Shown piece by piece: positions 36,250 to 46,033 of a stretch of DNA of 64,000 nucleotides. The stretch is from DATJKD01 sp963728295. GTDB lineage: Bacteria > Pseudomonadota > Gammaproteobacteria > Steroidobacterales > Steroidobacteraceae. The stretch lies in assembly GCA_963728295.1 (NCBI GenBank), contig CAVSKB010000016.1, forward strand, positions 1 to 64,000. The letters run 5' to 3'. The first letter of the stretch is position 1; the number at the start of each line of letters is the position of its first letter. The translations under genes were made by a program, and so were the position numbers. The notes under the pieces are model-generated. The model was not told the origin of the DNA, did no database searches, and worked only from the letters and a program-made list of their open reading frames with translations.

Positions 36250-36875
36250 CCGTTCCTCCCGGTACCCTGCAGCGCGAGCAGCAGCAGCCGCAGCGCCTGG
36301 CCCCGGTGACTGACCCGGTTCTTCTCGGGCGGGTCCAGCTGTGCGGCAGAACGCCCGCTCCCGTCGACCTCGAAGATGGGGTCGTAGCCGAAGCCGTGCA
36401 CGCCGGCGGGGGCGCGCAGAATGCGCCCGTCCCAGGCGGCCTGGGCAATCAACGGAGCGGCATCGAGCGGCCAGCGCATATAGACCATTGCGCAACGATA
36501 GCGGGCACCGCGCCGCGCCGGCGGCAGACCTTCGAGCTCGGCAAGCAGCTTGAGGTTGTTGTCGGCGTCGGTCGCCACGGCTCCGGCATATCGTGCCGAG
36601 TGAATGCCCGGCGCACCATTGAGCGCGTCAACCTCGAGCCCGGAATCGTCGGCGATCGCAGGGAGACCGGAGGCACCGGCCGCGAAACGCGCCTTGATCA
36701 ACGCGTTCTCGACGAAGCTCAAGCCGGTCTCCGCCGCCTGCGCCGTCGTGAACTCCGACAGCGGGCGCACGTCCACGTTCCAGGACGCGAGAATCTCCTT
36801 GAGCTCTCGCAGCTTGCCGGCATTGGCGGTAGCCAGTACCAGGCGTTCCGGAAATCCGCCGCGGCCGGGACTCAA
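36246..36875 (-). CDS. rdgB: XTP/dITP diphosphatase RdgB/HAM1
   Basis: A 209-residue enzyme that clears non-canonical purine triphosphates. The signature LVLATANAGKLRELKEIL, the pocket VENALIKARFA, the active-site ADDSGLEVDALNGAPGIHSA and the C-terminal GFGYDPIFEV and SHRGQALR segments are all present. It is coupled to hemW downstream and rph upstream, each with 4-bp overlaps, the usual rph-rdgB-hemW order. Confidence 0.95.
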   Translation of the reverse strand: MSPGRGGFPERLVLATANAGKLRELKEILASWNVDVRPLSEFTTAQAAETGLSFVENALIKARFAAGASGLPAIADDSGLEVDALNGAPGIHSARYAGAVATDADNNLKLLAELEGLPPARRGARYRCAMVYMRWPLDAAPLIAQAAWDGRILRAPAGVHGFGYDPIFEVDGSGRSAAQLDPPEKNRVSHRGQALRLLLLALQGTGRNG

Positions 36876-37603
36876 GACCGGATCCCGCCCGCCTCCAACG
36901 CGGCGAGCTGCACCGCGAACAGGCGGCCGCAGGCACTGGCGGCCAGGTCGAGCATCACGTCGAGCTCGTTGCGGCGGAAGGCATGTCCCTCGGCCGTGCC
37001 CTGCACCTCGACGAAGCCGCCGCCATTGTTCATCACGACGTTCATGTCGGTCTCCGCCGTGGAGTCCTCCGCGTAATCGAGATCGACCACGGGCACGCCG
37101 CGCACGATGCCGACCGATACCGCGGCCACCTGCCCATGCAGCGGATTACCGGGGAGCGAGCGCCGCGCCATCAGTGCGCTGACGGCATCGCAAAGCGCGA
37201 CGTATGCCCCGGTGATGGAGGCGGTGCGCGTGCCGCCGTCGGCCTGCAGCACGTCGCAATCGAGCGTCACGGTGCGCTCGCCCAGTGCTCGCAGATCGAC
37301 CACCGCGCGCAACGAGCGACCGATGAGGCGCTGGATCTCGAGCGTGCGACCGCTCTGCTTGCCGCGCGCCGCCTCGCGCGGCGATCGCGAATGCGTCGCG
37401 CGCGGGAGCATGCCGTATTCGGCAGTGACCCAACCTTCGCCGCGCCCGCGAAGAAACGACGGCACACCGTCTTCTGCGCTCGCGGTGACCAGCACGCGCG
37501 TGTCACCAAACTCGACAAGCACGGATCCCTCGGCATGCCGTGTATAGCTGCGTGTGATGCGGACCGGACGCAGCTCGTCAGCCGCGCGTCCGCCGGATCT
37601 CAT
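36872..37603 (-). CDS. rph: Ribonuclease PH
   Basis: A 243-residue phosphorolytic exonuclease that trims tRNA 3' ends. Conserved blocks include RPVRITRSYTRHAEGSVLVE, GWVTAEYGMLPRATHSR, GRTLEIQRLIGRSLRAV and the Asp-rich VPVVDLDYAEDSTAETDMNV. I start at ATG 37603; the longer frame has a foreign-looking N-terminus and would overlap the phosphatase gene. Next on the strand is rdgB; upstream by 17 bp is a PP2C phosphatase. Confidence 0.95.
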   Translation of the reverse strand: MRSGGRAADELRPVRITRSYTRHAEGSVLVEFGDTRVLVTASAEDGVPSFLRGRGEGWVTAEYGMLPRATHSRSPREAARGKQSGRTLEIQRLIGRSLRAVVDLRALGERTVTLDCDVLQADGGTRTASITGAYVALCDAVSALMARRSLPGNPLHGQVAAVSVGIVRGVPVVDLDYAEDSTAETDMNVVMNNGGGFVEVQGTAEGHAFRRNELDVMLDLAASACGRLFAVQLAALEAGGIRS

Positions 37604-37619
37604 CGCCGGGGGCACCAGC

Positions 37620-38403
37620 TCACCCGCCCGACCAGCGCACGGCCGCAGCCGTGGTGTTGTCTGCGAGCGGCGCCGTCGCCTGCACCGCACGCTCACCCAG
37701 GTCGGCAAGCGATTCCTGGAGACGCCGCGCGCGGCCCTGCCCCTGTTGCCCGACGCTCGCGATCAGCGGATCCGCCAACCCCGTCCAGAAACCGTCGGAG
37801 CACAGCAGCACGATGTCTCCGGGCTGCAGCGCGCGGCGGCCGGAGAGGCTCATCTCGGGCAGGACGGGGTCCCCTCCGATACAACATTCGACGTAGTTGC
37901 GCATCGGGTGCGCAGCCGCCTGCGTCTCGGTGATGCGGCCGGCACGCAGCAGCAGCTCGACATGGCTGTGATCTCGCGTGCGATCGATGACTGCGCCGCC
38001 GCGGATCAGGTACACGCGGCTGTCGCCGATGTGCGCCCAGTAGGCACTCGACCCCTGGATCAGGCACACAGCGCAGGTTGCCCGCGGCCGCAGGTCGGGC
38101 GGGAGACCCTGGCCAAGCGCGACCACCGCCTCGTGCGCGCGCCCCAACGTGAGATGAAGGAACCCTTCCGGGTCGAACAGACGGCCGGCTCGCCTCCCAG
38201 AATTCACCCACCATGGTGCGCAAGGCCGCCTCGGCGGCTTGCGCACCGTCCGCGTGCCCGCCCATTCCATCGACCACTGCAAGAAACAAGGAGTCATCGC
38301 CACCGGCGATGGCGACGCGATCCTGGTTCTCTTCACGATTGCCGACGAGGCTTAAATCGGCGTGCTCTATCTGCACCGAACGCTCCGGCACGCTGCTTCT
38401 CAT
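37620..38403 (-). CDS. PP2C-family serine/threonine protein phosphatase (frameshifted)
   Basis: About 260 residues. The metal-binding motifs are DLSLVGNREENQD, then LAVVDGMGGHADG, YWAHIGDSRVYLIRG and the late VLLCSDGFWTGL. The frame changes near 38190 (after GEFWEA), and the length is one base over a multiple of three. It dephosphorylates Ser/Thr residues on proteins in the cytoplasm, usually opposing a Hanks-type kinase, none of which is visible here. It lies upstream of rph and divergent from yicC. A link to type VI secretion, seen for some homologues, has no support here. Confidence 0.85.
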
Positions 38404-38509
38404 GTAGACTCCCCCGCTGACTTATAGCACCCCGCCCGCCGTCACCGTAAGGGCCCGGCGTGCAGCAAATCGCCCGTAATCACTGCGTTTCAGCGACGGA
38501 CCAGTACCA

Positions 38510-39379
38510 ATGATCCGCAGCATGACCGGCTTCGCACGGCGCGAGCGTCAGGGCCCGTGGGGCACGCTCAGCTGCGAGCTGCGATCGGTAAATCACCGTT
38601 ACCTGGAGCTGTCGTTGCGGCTGCCGGACGACCTGCGCTGCCTCGAGGGCGATGCGCGCACGCTGCTCGCGACCAGCCTGCGGCGTGGCAAGGTCGAGGC
38701 GGGCATCTACCTGCGGAGCGCGACCGCGGCTACGGCTGCGCTCGAGCTCAACCGCCCGCTGGTGGCCGAGCTCCGCCAGCGCGCCGCCGAAGTCGCGGAG
38801 ATGCTGGGCGGCCCGCCCGCCGCGATCAGCGCGTTCGACGTGCTGCGTTGGCCGGGCGTGGTGCGCGAGACCGATCGCGATCTCGCGCCGGTCGCCACCG
38901 AGGCGATGTCGCTGCTGGCGGAAACGGTCGCAGAGCTCAACGAATCGCGCGGCCGTGAGGGCGCGCGGTTGCGCGATACCCTGCGGCAGCGCTGTGACAC
39001 CTTGCGCGAGCGGATCGCGACCGTGCGCGCGCGGCTGCCCGAGGTCCGCGGACGCATACAGTCGCGCACCGCGGAGCGTGCGGCTCAGCTCGGGGTCAAC
39101 GTCGACCCCGACCGGCTCGAGCAGGAGATCGCGCTTCTCGCCTGCAAGATGGACGTCGAGGAGGAGCTCGATCGCCTGGGAAGTCACGTCACCGAGATCC
39201 TGCAGGTCTTCGATTCGAAGGAGCCCGCCGGGCGGCGGCTCGATTTCCTGATGCAGGAGTTGAATCGCGAAGCGAACACGCTCTCGTCGAAGTCGCAGGA
39301 CGTCGAGACCACGCGCGCCGCCGTCGACGTCAAGGTCCTGATCGAGCAGATGCGCGAGCAGGTGCAGAACATTGAGTAA
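38510..39379 (+). CDS. yicC: YicC/YloC-family endoribonuclease
   Basis: A 289-residue protein with N-terminal MIRSMTGFARRE, then SVNHRYLELSLRLPDDLR, and the C-terminal DUF1732 region KEPAGRRLDFLMQELNREAN, then TLSSKSQD. These are the diagnostic blocks of YicC, an RNase involved in small-RNA turnover. It is divergent from the rph cluster as in E. coli, and overlaps gmk by 8 bp. No frameshift is seen. Confidence 0.92.
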   Translation: MIRSMTGFARRERQGPWGTLSCELRSVNHRYLELSLRLPDDLRCLEGDARTLLATSLRRGKVEAGIYLRSATAATAALELNRPLVAELRQRAAEVAEMLGGPPAAISAFDVLRWPGVVRETDRDLAPVATEAMSLLAETVAELNESRGREGARLRDTLRQRCDTLRERIATVRARLPEVRGRIQSRTAERAAQLGVNVDPDRLEQEIALLACKMDVEEELDRLGSHVTEILQVFDSKEPAGRRLDFLMQELNREANTLSSKSQDVETTRAAVDVKVLIEQMREQVQNIE

Positions 39380-40004
39380 GGCCGCGGCCAAAGACCGCGG
39401 GCGGCTGTTCGTGATCTCCGCGCCGTCCGGCGCGGGCAAGACGTCGCTCGTGCGCGCGCTGATGACGCGCGAGCCCGGGCTGCGCTTCTCCATCTCCTGC
39501 ACGACCCGCAAGCAGCGGGAGAGCGAGGTGGATGGGCACGACTACTTCTTCGTAAAGCGTGATGAGTTCGAGCGGATGGCGGCGGCCGGCGAGTTCCTCG
39601 AGCACGCTCAGGTCTTCGACAACTTCTACGCGACGCCCCGCAGGCCGGTGGAGGACGCGCTCGCCGCCGGGCAGGACCTGATCCTCGAGATCGACTGGCA
39701 GGGCGCCGGGCAGGTCCGTGCCGCGATGCCGGAATGCATTTCGATCTTCATCCTGCCGCCGTCGCGGGCGGAGCTCGAACGGCGCCTGCGCGCGCGCGGC
39801 ACGGACACCGAGCAGGTGATCCAGCGCCGGCTCGCCGACGCCGCGGCGGACATGACCCACTGGCGGGAGTTCGATTTCGTGGTGGTCAACGACGATTTCC
39901 GCCGCGCCACCGATGAGCTGGCCGACGTCGTCCATGGCCGCGGCTCGGCGGCACGCAGCGATCGCCCCGGTCTGGCAGGCTTCGTGGCCGCCCTGACCGG
40001 CTGA
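39372..40004 (+). CDS. gmk: Guanylate kinase
   Basis: A 210-residue kinase that makes GDP from GMP and ATP. The P-loop FVISAPSGAGKTSLVRAL is complete; the GMP-binding part is SISCTTRKQRESEVDGHDYFF and the lid contains RLRARGTDTEQVIQRRL. The start is a TTG at 39372 that overlaps the yicC stop. A downstream ATG would remove part of the P-loop strand. Next is rpoZ after 78 bp, and then spoT, the common order for this group. Confidence 0.94.
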   Translation: MSKAAAKDRGRLFVISAPSGAGKTSLVRALMTREPGLRFSISCTTRKQRESEVDGHDYFFVKRDEFERMAAAGEFLEHAQVFDNFYATPRRPVEDALAAGQDLILEIDWQGAGQVRAAMPECISIFILPPSRAELERRLRARGTDTEQVIQRRLADAAADMTHWREFDFVVVNDDFRRATDELADVVHGRGSAARSDRPGLAGFVAALTG

Positions 40005-40082
40005 TTCCTCGTCCCGGAAAGGCGCTATCCCCCCTGTGCTATGCTCTTTTCCCTTGTCCTTCGCTGACAGATAGACCTGCCC

Positions 40083-40361
40083 ATGGCCCGAATTACCGTC
40101 GAGGATTGCCTGCAGAACGTTCCCAACCTGTTCCAGCTCGTGCTGGTGGCGGCGCGGCGCGCCCGCAAGCTCGCCAATGGCGCCGAGCCCACCCTGGACT
40201 GGGAACACGACAAGCCCACGGTGCTGGCCCTGCGCGAAGTCGCGGCGGGGCATGTCGGCCTCGAAATCCTCGAGGAGCCGGACCGCCCGCCGCAGGAACT
40301 CCTCCCTGAGCCCGAATTCCTGGGCGAGCTGCGTGCGCCGCAGATCGGGCTGGGGGACTGA
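40083..40361 (+). CDS. rpoZ: RNA polymerase omega subunit
   Basis: A 92-residue subunit with MARITVEDCLQNVPNLFQLV and LVAARRARKLANGA, the conserved omega core that wraps the beta' C-terminus and helps bind (p)ppGpp. Length is typical. The gap before it (40005-40082) has a TATGCT that could be a -10 but no clear -35. It precedes spoT by 31 bp. Confidence 0.95.
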   Translation: MARITVEDCLQNVPNLFQLVLVAARRARKLANGAEPTLDWEHDKPTVLALREVAAGHVGLEILEEPDRPPQELLPEPEFLGELRAPQIGLGD

Positions 40362-40392
40362 TCCCGCCGCGATGACCTTCTGATGACCTTCT

Positions 40393-42547
40393 ATGGATGT
40401 CACGTCTTCCCTGCGCAGCCTGCTGCCATATGGAAGACGGTCCATAGGCATCAGCCAGCTCGTCTCTAAGCTCGAGGGCTATCTCCCGCCCGCGGAGGTC
40501 GAGCGCATCCAGGATGCGTACGACTTCGCCTTCGAGGCTCACCAGGGCCAGCGTCGCCGATCGGGCGAGCCCTACATCACGCACCCCGTTGCGGTCGCCG
40601 ATCTGCTCGCGGACCTGCAGGCTCGATCCGCAGACGCTGATCGCGGCCATCCTCCACGACGTGATCGAGGACACGCCCACGCTCAAGGAGGAGATCAACC
40701 GGCGGTTCGGCCAGGAAGTAGCCGAGCTCGTCGACGGGGTCAGCAAGCTCGATCAGATCCAGTTCAAGAGCCGCGAGGAGGCGCAGGCCGAGAGCTTCCG
40801 CAAGATGCTGCTCGCGATGGTGCGCGACATACGCGTCATCATGGTCAAGCTCGCCGACCGAACGCACAACATGCGCACGCTGGCTGCCATGCCGCTCGCG
40901 AAGCGCCGCACGGTTGCGCGCGAGACGCTCGACATCTACGCGCCAATCGCGCACCGGCTCGGCATGCATGCGATCAAGACCGAGCTCGAGGATCTCGGCT
41001 TCCGCTCCCTGTACCCGCGCCGCTACCGTGTCATCGAGACCGCGGTGCGCCGCGCCAAGGGCAACCAGAAGCAGGTCGTCGGCCGCATTTCCGACGCCCT
41101 CAGAACCGCGCTCGACAAGTCCGGCATCAAGGCGCGCATCGAGGGACGCGAGAAGGACCCCTACAGCATCTACCAGAAGATGCGCCGCAAGAAGGTCGCG
41201 CTCGGCGAGATCGTCGACGTGTACGGCTTCCGCATCGTCGTCGACAGCGTCGACACCTGCTATCGCACGCTCGGCAACGTGCATGGGGCGTACAAGCCGA
41301 TGCCGGGTCGCTTCAAGGACTACATCGCGATCCCGCGCGCCAACGGGTACCAGTCGCTGCATACCACGCTCTTCGGTCCGAACGGCATGCCGATCGAGGT
41401 GCAGATCCGCACGGAGGACATGCACAAGGTCGCGGAATCCGGTATCGCGGCGCACTGGCAGTACAAGGCCGGCGATGCGGGCGACCGGTCCCACAGCGAT
41501 CGCGCGCGCGAATGGCTGCAGCAGCTGGTGGAGATCCAGCAGGGTGGCAGCTCGGAGGAATTCCTCGAGAGCGTCAAGGTCGATCTGTTCCCGGACAAGG
41601 TGTACGTATTCACGCCCAAGGGCGAGATACGCCGCCTGCCGCGCGGGGCAACCTGCGTCGATTTCGCCTACGCCGTGCATACCGACGTCGGCAACCGCTG
41701 CGTCGCCGCAAAGGTCGACCGGCGGCTGGTGCCGCTGCGCACGCCGCTTCGCAATGGCCAGACGGTCGAAGTAATCACCGCCAAGGGCGCGACTCCGAAC
41801 CCGTCCTGGGCCAACTTCGTCGTCACCGCCAAGGCGCGCGCCGCGATCCGTCATTACCTCAAGAACCTGAAGCGCGGCGAGGCCATGGAGCTCGGCCGGC
41901 GGCTCTTGAACCAGGCGCTCGAGGAATTCTCCCTCAGCCTCCGCAAGCTCCCGGCGGAGGCCATCGAGTCGGTCGTGAAGGAATTCGGGCTCAAGAGCCC
42001 CGAGGAACTCTTCGAGAAGATCGGACTCGGCGAACGGATCGCACCCTTCGTCGCGCGGAGATTGCTGCCCGCCGATGCGGGTGAAGGTGTGGAAGGCGGC
42101 CCCGGAGCGCTCGCGATCGCCGGCACCGAGGGGCTGGTAGTGACGTACGCGCGCTGCTGTTTTCCGATACCGAACGACCCGGTTCTCGCCAATCTCTCGA
42201 GCGGGCGCGGCGTCGTGATCCATCGCGAGGCCTGCGGGAACCTGGCGTCCTTCCGCAAGCAGCCGGAGAAATGGGTGCCCGTCACCTGGCAGGCATCCGC
42301 CGACCGGCTCTTTCACGTCGAGATCAAGGTCGAGGTATCGAACCGAATGGGCGTGCTCGCGCAGGTCGCGGCCGCGATCTCGGAGACGCAGAGCAACATC
42401 GAGCGCGTCTCGGTCGTCGAACGGGACAGCGACAGCTCGACGCTGATCTTCGAGCTCCTCGTGCACGACCGCAGGCATCTCGCTCGGGTCATCCGGGCTA
42501 TCCGCGGCATGCCAGAGGTGCTGCGCGTACTGCGCACGCTCGCCTGA
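40393..42547 (+). CDS. spoT: Bifunctional (p)ppGpp synthase/hydrolase SpoT (frameshifted)
   Basis: About 718 residues: the HD hydrolase with AAILHDVIEDT, synthetase with REKDPYSIYQKM and YGFRIVV, TGS (VYVFTPKGEIRRLPRGAT), helical and zinc-like region (VTYARCCFPIPNDP), and a C-terminal ACT domain (FHVEIKVEVSNRMGVLAQVA). It balances the stringent-response alarmone. The frame changes near 40615: CAGG after LLADL has one G too many to reach LDPQTLIAAIL, and the length is one base over a multiple of three. The gene follows rpoZ and precedes ridA. Confidence 0.93.
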
Positions 42548-42630
42548 CGCCACCGGCGCAGTGCGGTGCGTGTTTTCGCCTGATTTCGCGGCTATCCTTC
42601 CTCCCCCTTCCGGAATACGAGGAGACCGCG

Positions 42631-43011
42631 TTGGCGCGTGAAGTCATATCGACCGATGCGGCACCGAAGGCCATCGGCACGTACTCGCAGGCGATCAGGG
42701 TCGGAAGCACCGTCTACGTATCCGGCCAGATCCCGCTCGATCCGGCGACCGGCGAGCTGGTGGACGGCGACATCGAAGCCCAGGTGCGCCGGGTGTTCGC
42801 CAACCTGAAGGCCATTGCCAACGCGGCCGGCGGCGACCTGGGCTGCGTTGCGAAACTCAACGTCTACCTCACCGATCTCGGTCACTTCCAGCTCGTCAAC
42901 CGGGTCATGGCGGAATACGTGCCTCAGCCGTACCCGGCGCGCGCCGCAGTGGGAGTGTCGGCGCTGCCGCGCGGCGCCACGGTCGAGATCGACTGCGTCC
43001 TCGAACTTTAG
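42631..43011 (+). CDS. ridA: RidA-family reactive enamine/imine deaminase
   Basis: A 126-residue trimeric enzyme that hydrolyses reactive 2-aminoacrylate and related imines. The motif PKAIGTYSQAIRVGSTVYVSG, then VFANLKAIANAAGGDL, and the C-terminal YPARAAVGVSALPRGATVEI with the key Arg are all present. The start is a TTG at 42631, well placed after a CGAGGAGA ribosome-binding site (about 42617-42624); no ATG gives the full N-terminal strand. It lies between spoT and recG. Confidence 0.93.
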   Translation: MAREVISTDAAPKAIGTYSQAIRVGSTVYVSGQIPLDPATGELVDGDIEAQVRRVFANLKAIANAAGGDLGCVAKLNVYLTDLGHFQLVNRVMAEYVPQPYPARAAVGVSALPRGATVEIDCVLEL

Positions 43012-43027
43012 AAGTCCGGGCGCGCGG

Positions 43028-45145
43028 GTGCCCAACGCCGATCTACATCCGGGGCTCGGCACGCCGGCTGCGCCACCGCTCGCCGCACGCCCGGTGACGA
43101 GCCTGCGCGGCGTCGGCCCCGCGCTCGCCGACACGCTCGCGCGCCTGAGCCTGTACACGGTTCAGGACCTGTTGTTTCACCTCCCGCAGCGCTACGAGGA
43201 CCGGACGCGCGTGAGTCCGATCGGCAGCCTGCGCGCCGGAGAGCGGGCGGTCATCGAAGGCGAGATACAGCTCACGGAGGTCGCGTTCCGGGGCCGACGC
43301 GTGCTGCTGTCGCGGATCGCGGACGGCTCGGGCTTCCTGACCCTGCGTTTCTTCCATTTCTCCGCGTCGCAGCAGGCGGCGCTCGCGCGCGGCACGCGGC
43401 TGCGTTGCTTCGGCGAAGTCCGCACGGGTCCGTCGGGTCTCGAGATAGTCCATCCGGAGTACCGGCGCACCCAGTCCGATGCGCCGCCGACCACGGCCGA
43501 GGGATTGACGCCCATCTATCCGACCACGGAGGGCGTGCAGCAGGGCCGGCTGCGGCAACTCACCACGCTCGCGCTCGCGCAGCTGCCGGGCGGGCTCGCC
43601 GATTGCATCGATCCCGCGGTGCGCCGGCGCTGGTCGCTCCTGCCGCTGGAAACGGCATTGCGCAATGTGCATCGTCCACCGCCGGACGCGGATCTCGAGG
43701 CGCTCAACGCCGGTCGCCATCCTGCGCAACGGACACTGGCTTTCGAGGAATTGCTGGCGCACCAGCTCTCGCTTCGGCGGCTGAGACGCATGGTGGATCG
43801 CGATCCGTCCTGGCCGTTCGCGCCGGGCGGCGGACGGGTAGAGCAGTTCGTCTCCACGCTGCCCTTTGCGCTTACGGGCGCCCAGCGGCGCGTGTGGAGC
43901 GAAGTCGCGTCGGACCTGTCCCGCTCGCACCCGATGATGCGACTGGTGCAGGGCGATGTGGGTTCCGGCAAGACCGTGATCGCTGCACTGGCGGCCGTGC
44001 GTGCTGCAGAACACGGCTGCCAGGCGGCGGTCATGGCGCCGACCGAGCTCCTGGCCGAGCAGCACGCACGGAACTTCTCGACATGGCTCGAGCCACTCGG
44101 CATCAGGGTCGCGCTGCTTACCAGCCGGCACACCGGGCGCGCGCGCGAAGCGCTCACGCAATCGCTGGCCTCTGGCGATGCGCAGGTCGCCGTCGGCACG
44201 CACGCGCTCTTCCAGGAGGGCGTTGAGTTCCATCGGCTCGCGCTCGCGATCGTCGACGAGCAGCATCGCTTCGGGGTGCACCAGCGTCTGCAGCTGCGGG
44301 AAAAGGGCCAGGCCGTAGGGCGCTGCCCGCACCAGCTCGTGATGACGGCGACGCCGATTCCGCGCACGCTCGCGATGACCGCCTATGCCGATCTCGACGT
44401 GTCGGTGATCGACGAGCTGCCACCGGGGCGCACGCCCATTCGCACGGTCGTGCTGCCCGAGACGCGTCGCGACGAAGTCATAGAGCGCATCCGCGCCGCA
44501 TGCAGCGCGGGCCGGCAGGCTTACTGGGTCTGCCCGCTCATCGAGGAATCGGAGCTGCTGCGCCACCAGGCCGCGAGCGAGACCGCCGCAGCGCTCGCCG
44601 CCGCTCTGCCGGATCTCGCCATCGGGCTCGTGCACGGCCGGATGCCCTCGAAGCGCAAGGACACGGCGATGACCGCCTTCAAGAACGGGCGCCTCGACCT
44701 GCTGGTCGCAACAACGGTCATCGAGGTCGGAGTCGACGTGCCGAACGCGAGCCTGATGGTGATCGAGAACGCGGAGCGCATGGGTCTCGCACAGCTTCAC
44801 CAGTTGCGCGGCCGGGTCGGGCGCGGTCCGGTCGAGAGCACCTGCGTCCTGCTCTATCGGCCTCCGCTCAGCAGCCTCGCACGTGAACGCCTGGGTGTCG
44901 TGCGCGACACCACCGACGGCTTCGAGGTCGCGCGCCGCGACCTCGAGCTTCGTGGGCCCGGAGAGCTGCTCGGCACGCGCCAGACCGGGCTGATGCAGCT
45001 CAAGGTCGCGGACCTCGTCCGGGATTCCGATCTGCTGCCCGGCGTGCAGGCGGCTGCGGAGACCATGCTCGACGCCGCAACCGAGGGCGTGACCGCGCTG
45101 CAGCGCAGATGGATCGGCGAAGCCACCCGTTTCGGCAAGGTCTGA
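43028..45145 (+). CDS. recG: ATP-dependent DNA helicase RecG
   Basis: A 705-residue helicase that remodels stalled forks and Holliday junctions. The N-terminal wedge has LRGVGPALADTLARL; helicase motifs are MRLVQGDVGSGKTVIAALAA, AIVDEQHRFGVHQR, MTATPIPRTLAMT and the C-terminal HQLRGRVGRG. I use the GTG at 43028, just after ridA. No frameshift. Confidence 0.95.
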   Translation: MPNADLHPGLGTPAAPPLAARPVTSLRGVGPALADTLARLSLYTVQDLLFHLPQRYEDRTRVSPIGSLRAGERAVIEGEIQLTEVAFRGRRVLLSRIADGSGFLTLRFFHFSASQQAALARGTRLRCFGEVRTGPSGLEIVHPEYRRTQSDAPPTTAEGLTPIYPTTEGVQQGRLRQLTTLALAQLPGGLADCIDPAVRRRWSLLPLETALRNVHRPPPDADLEALNAGRHPAQRTLAFEELLAHQLSLRRLRRMVDRDPSWPFAPGGGRVEQFVSTLPFALTGAQRRVWSEVASDLSRSHPMMRLVQGDVGSGKTVIAALAAVRAAEHGCQAAVMAPTELLAEQHARNFSTWLEPLGIRVALLTSRHTGRAREALTQSLASGDAQVAVGTHALFQEGVEFHRLALAIVDEQHRFGVHQRLQLREKGQAVGRCPHQLVMTATPIPRTLAMTAYADLDVSVIDELPPGRTPIRTVVLPETRRDEVIERIRAACSAGRQAYWVCPLIEESELLRHQAASETAAALAAALPDLAIGLVHGRMPSKRKDTAMTAFKNGRLDLLVATTVIEVGVDVPNASLMVIENAERMGLAQLHQLRGRVGRGPVESTCVLLYRPPLSSLARERLGVVRDTTDGFEVARRDLELRGPGELLGTRQTGLMQLKVADLVRDSDLLPGVQAAAETMLDAATEGVTALQRRWIGEATRFGKV

Positions 45146-45151
45146 CTCCCG

Positions 45152-46006
45152 ATGGCACGTCTGCTCGAATACGCACGGCTGATGCGGCTCGATCGCCCCA
45201 TAGGCTTCTGGCTGCTGCTCTGGCCCGCGCTCTGGGCGTTGTGGATTTCGGCCGATGGGCGGCCCAGCGAGCGCGTGTTCGCGATATTCATCGCTGGCAC
45301 GTTCCTGATGCGGGCGGCGGGCTGCGTCATAAACGACTACGCGGATCGCAGGATCGATCCGCACGTCCGTCGTACCGCGGCGCGGCCGCTCGCGCGCGGC
45401 GCGGTGTCGCCGGCCGAGGCGCTCGCGCTCTTCGCCGTGCTTGCCTCGGCTGCGCTGCTGCTGCTGGTGCCGCTCGCGCCGCTGACGCGGCTGTTCGCGC
45501 TGGCGGGCGGCGTCCTTGCGGTGATCTATCCGTTCCTCAAGCGTTTCTTCCCGCTGCCGCAGGCCTGGCTCGGGGCGGCGTTCTCATGGTCGGTGCCGAT
45601 GGCATTCGCCGAGCAGGCCGGCGGCGTTCCGGCATCCGCGTGGCTCCTGTTCGCGGCGGCGGTCCTCTGGACCATGGTCTACGACACGATGTACGCGATG
45701 GTCGACCGCGAGGACGATCTCGCCATCGGCGTGCGCTCCTCGGCCGTTCTCTTCGGGCGCGCGGATCGGATCGTGGTCGCGCTCATGCAGCTTGGCAGCC
45801 TCGCGCTGCTCGCGATCGTCGGGCAGCTGAGCACGCTCGGACGCTGGTACTGGCTGGGGCTCGGCGTGGCGGCCACTCTCGCGCTCCGGGAGCAATGGCT
45901 CATCCGCGATCGCGAGCCGTCGGCGTGTTTCCAGGCATTCCTCAACAACAACTATTTCGGCATGGCCGTGTTCGCCGGGATCGCGCTCGACTACCTCTTC
46001 CGCTGA
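45152..46006 (+). CDS. ubiA: 4-hydroxybenzoate polyprenyltransferase
   Basis: A 284-residue integral membrane enzyme of ubiquinone synthesis. The two Asp-rich motifs are INDYADRRIDPHVRRTAARP and DTMYAMVDREDDLAIG. RLDRPIGFWLLLWPALWALW at the start is typical. About nine membrane segments are expected. It starts 6 bp after recG and converges with the flavoprotein gene 27 bp further on. Confidence 0.94.
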   Translation: MARLLEYARLMRLDRPIGFWLLLWPALWALWISADGRPSERVFAIFIAGTFLMRAAGCVINDYADRRIDPHVRRTAARPLARGAVSPAEALALFAVLASAALLLLVPLAPLTRLFALAGGVLAVIYPFLKRFFPLPQAWLGAAFSWSVPMAFAEQAGGVPASAWLLFAAAVLWTMVYDTMYAMVDREDDLAIGVRSSAVLFGRADRIVVALMQLGSLALLAIVGQLSTLGRWYWLGLGVAATLALREQWLIRDREPSACFQAFLNNNYFGMAVFAGIALDYLFR

Positions 46007-46033
46007 GGCGCGTGGAGCGGCGCCCCGTTGCGT

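Noticed and set aside
37620..38403. PP2C phosphatase as part of a type VI secretion or kinase signalling cluster
   Set aside because: No kinase, FHA or secretion gene is adjacent; neighbours are rph and yicC.
40577..42553. A 658-codon open frame antisense to spoT
   Set aside because: High GC content keeps antisense frames open. SpoT domains are clear on the plus strand, and the antisense product has no recognisable motif.
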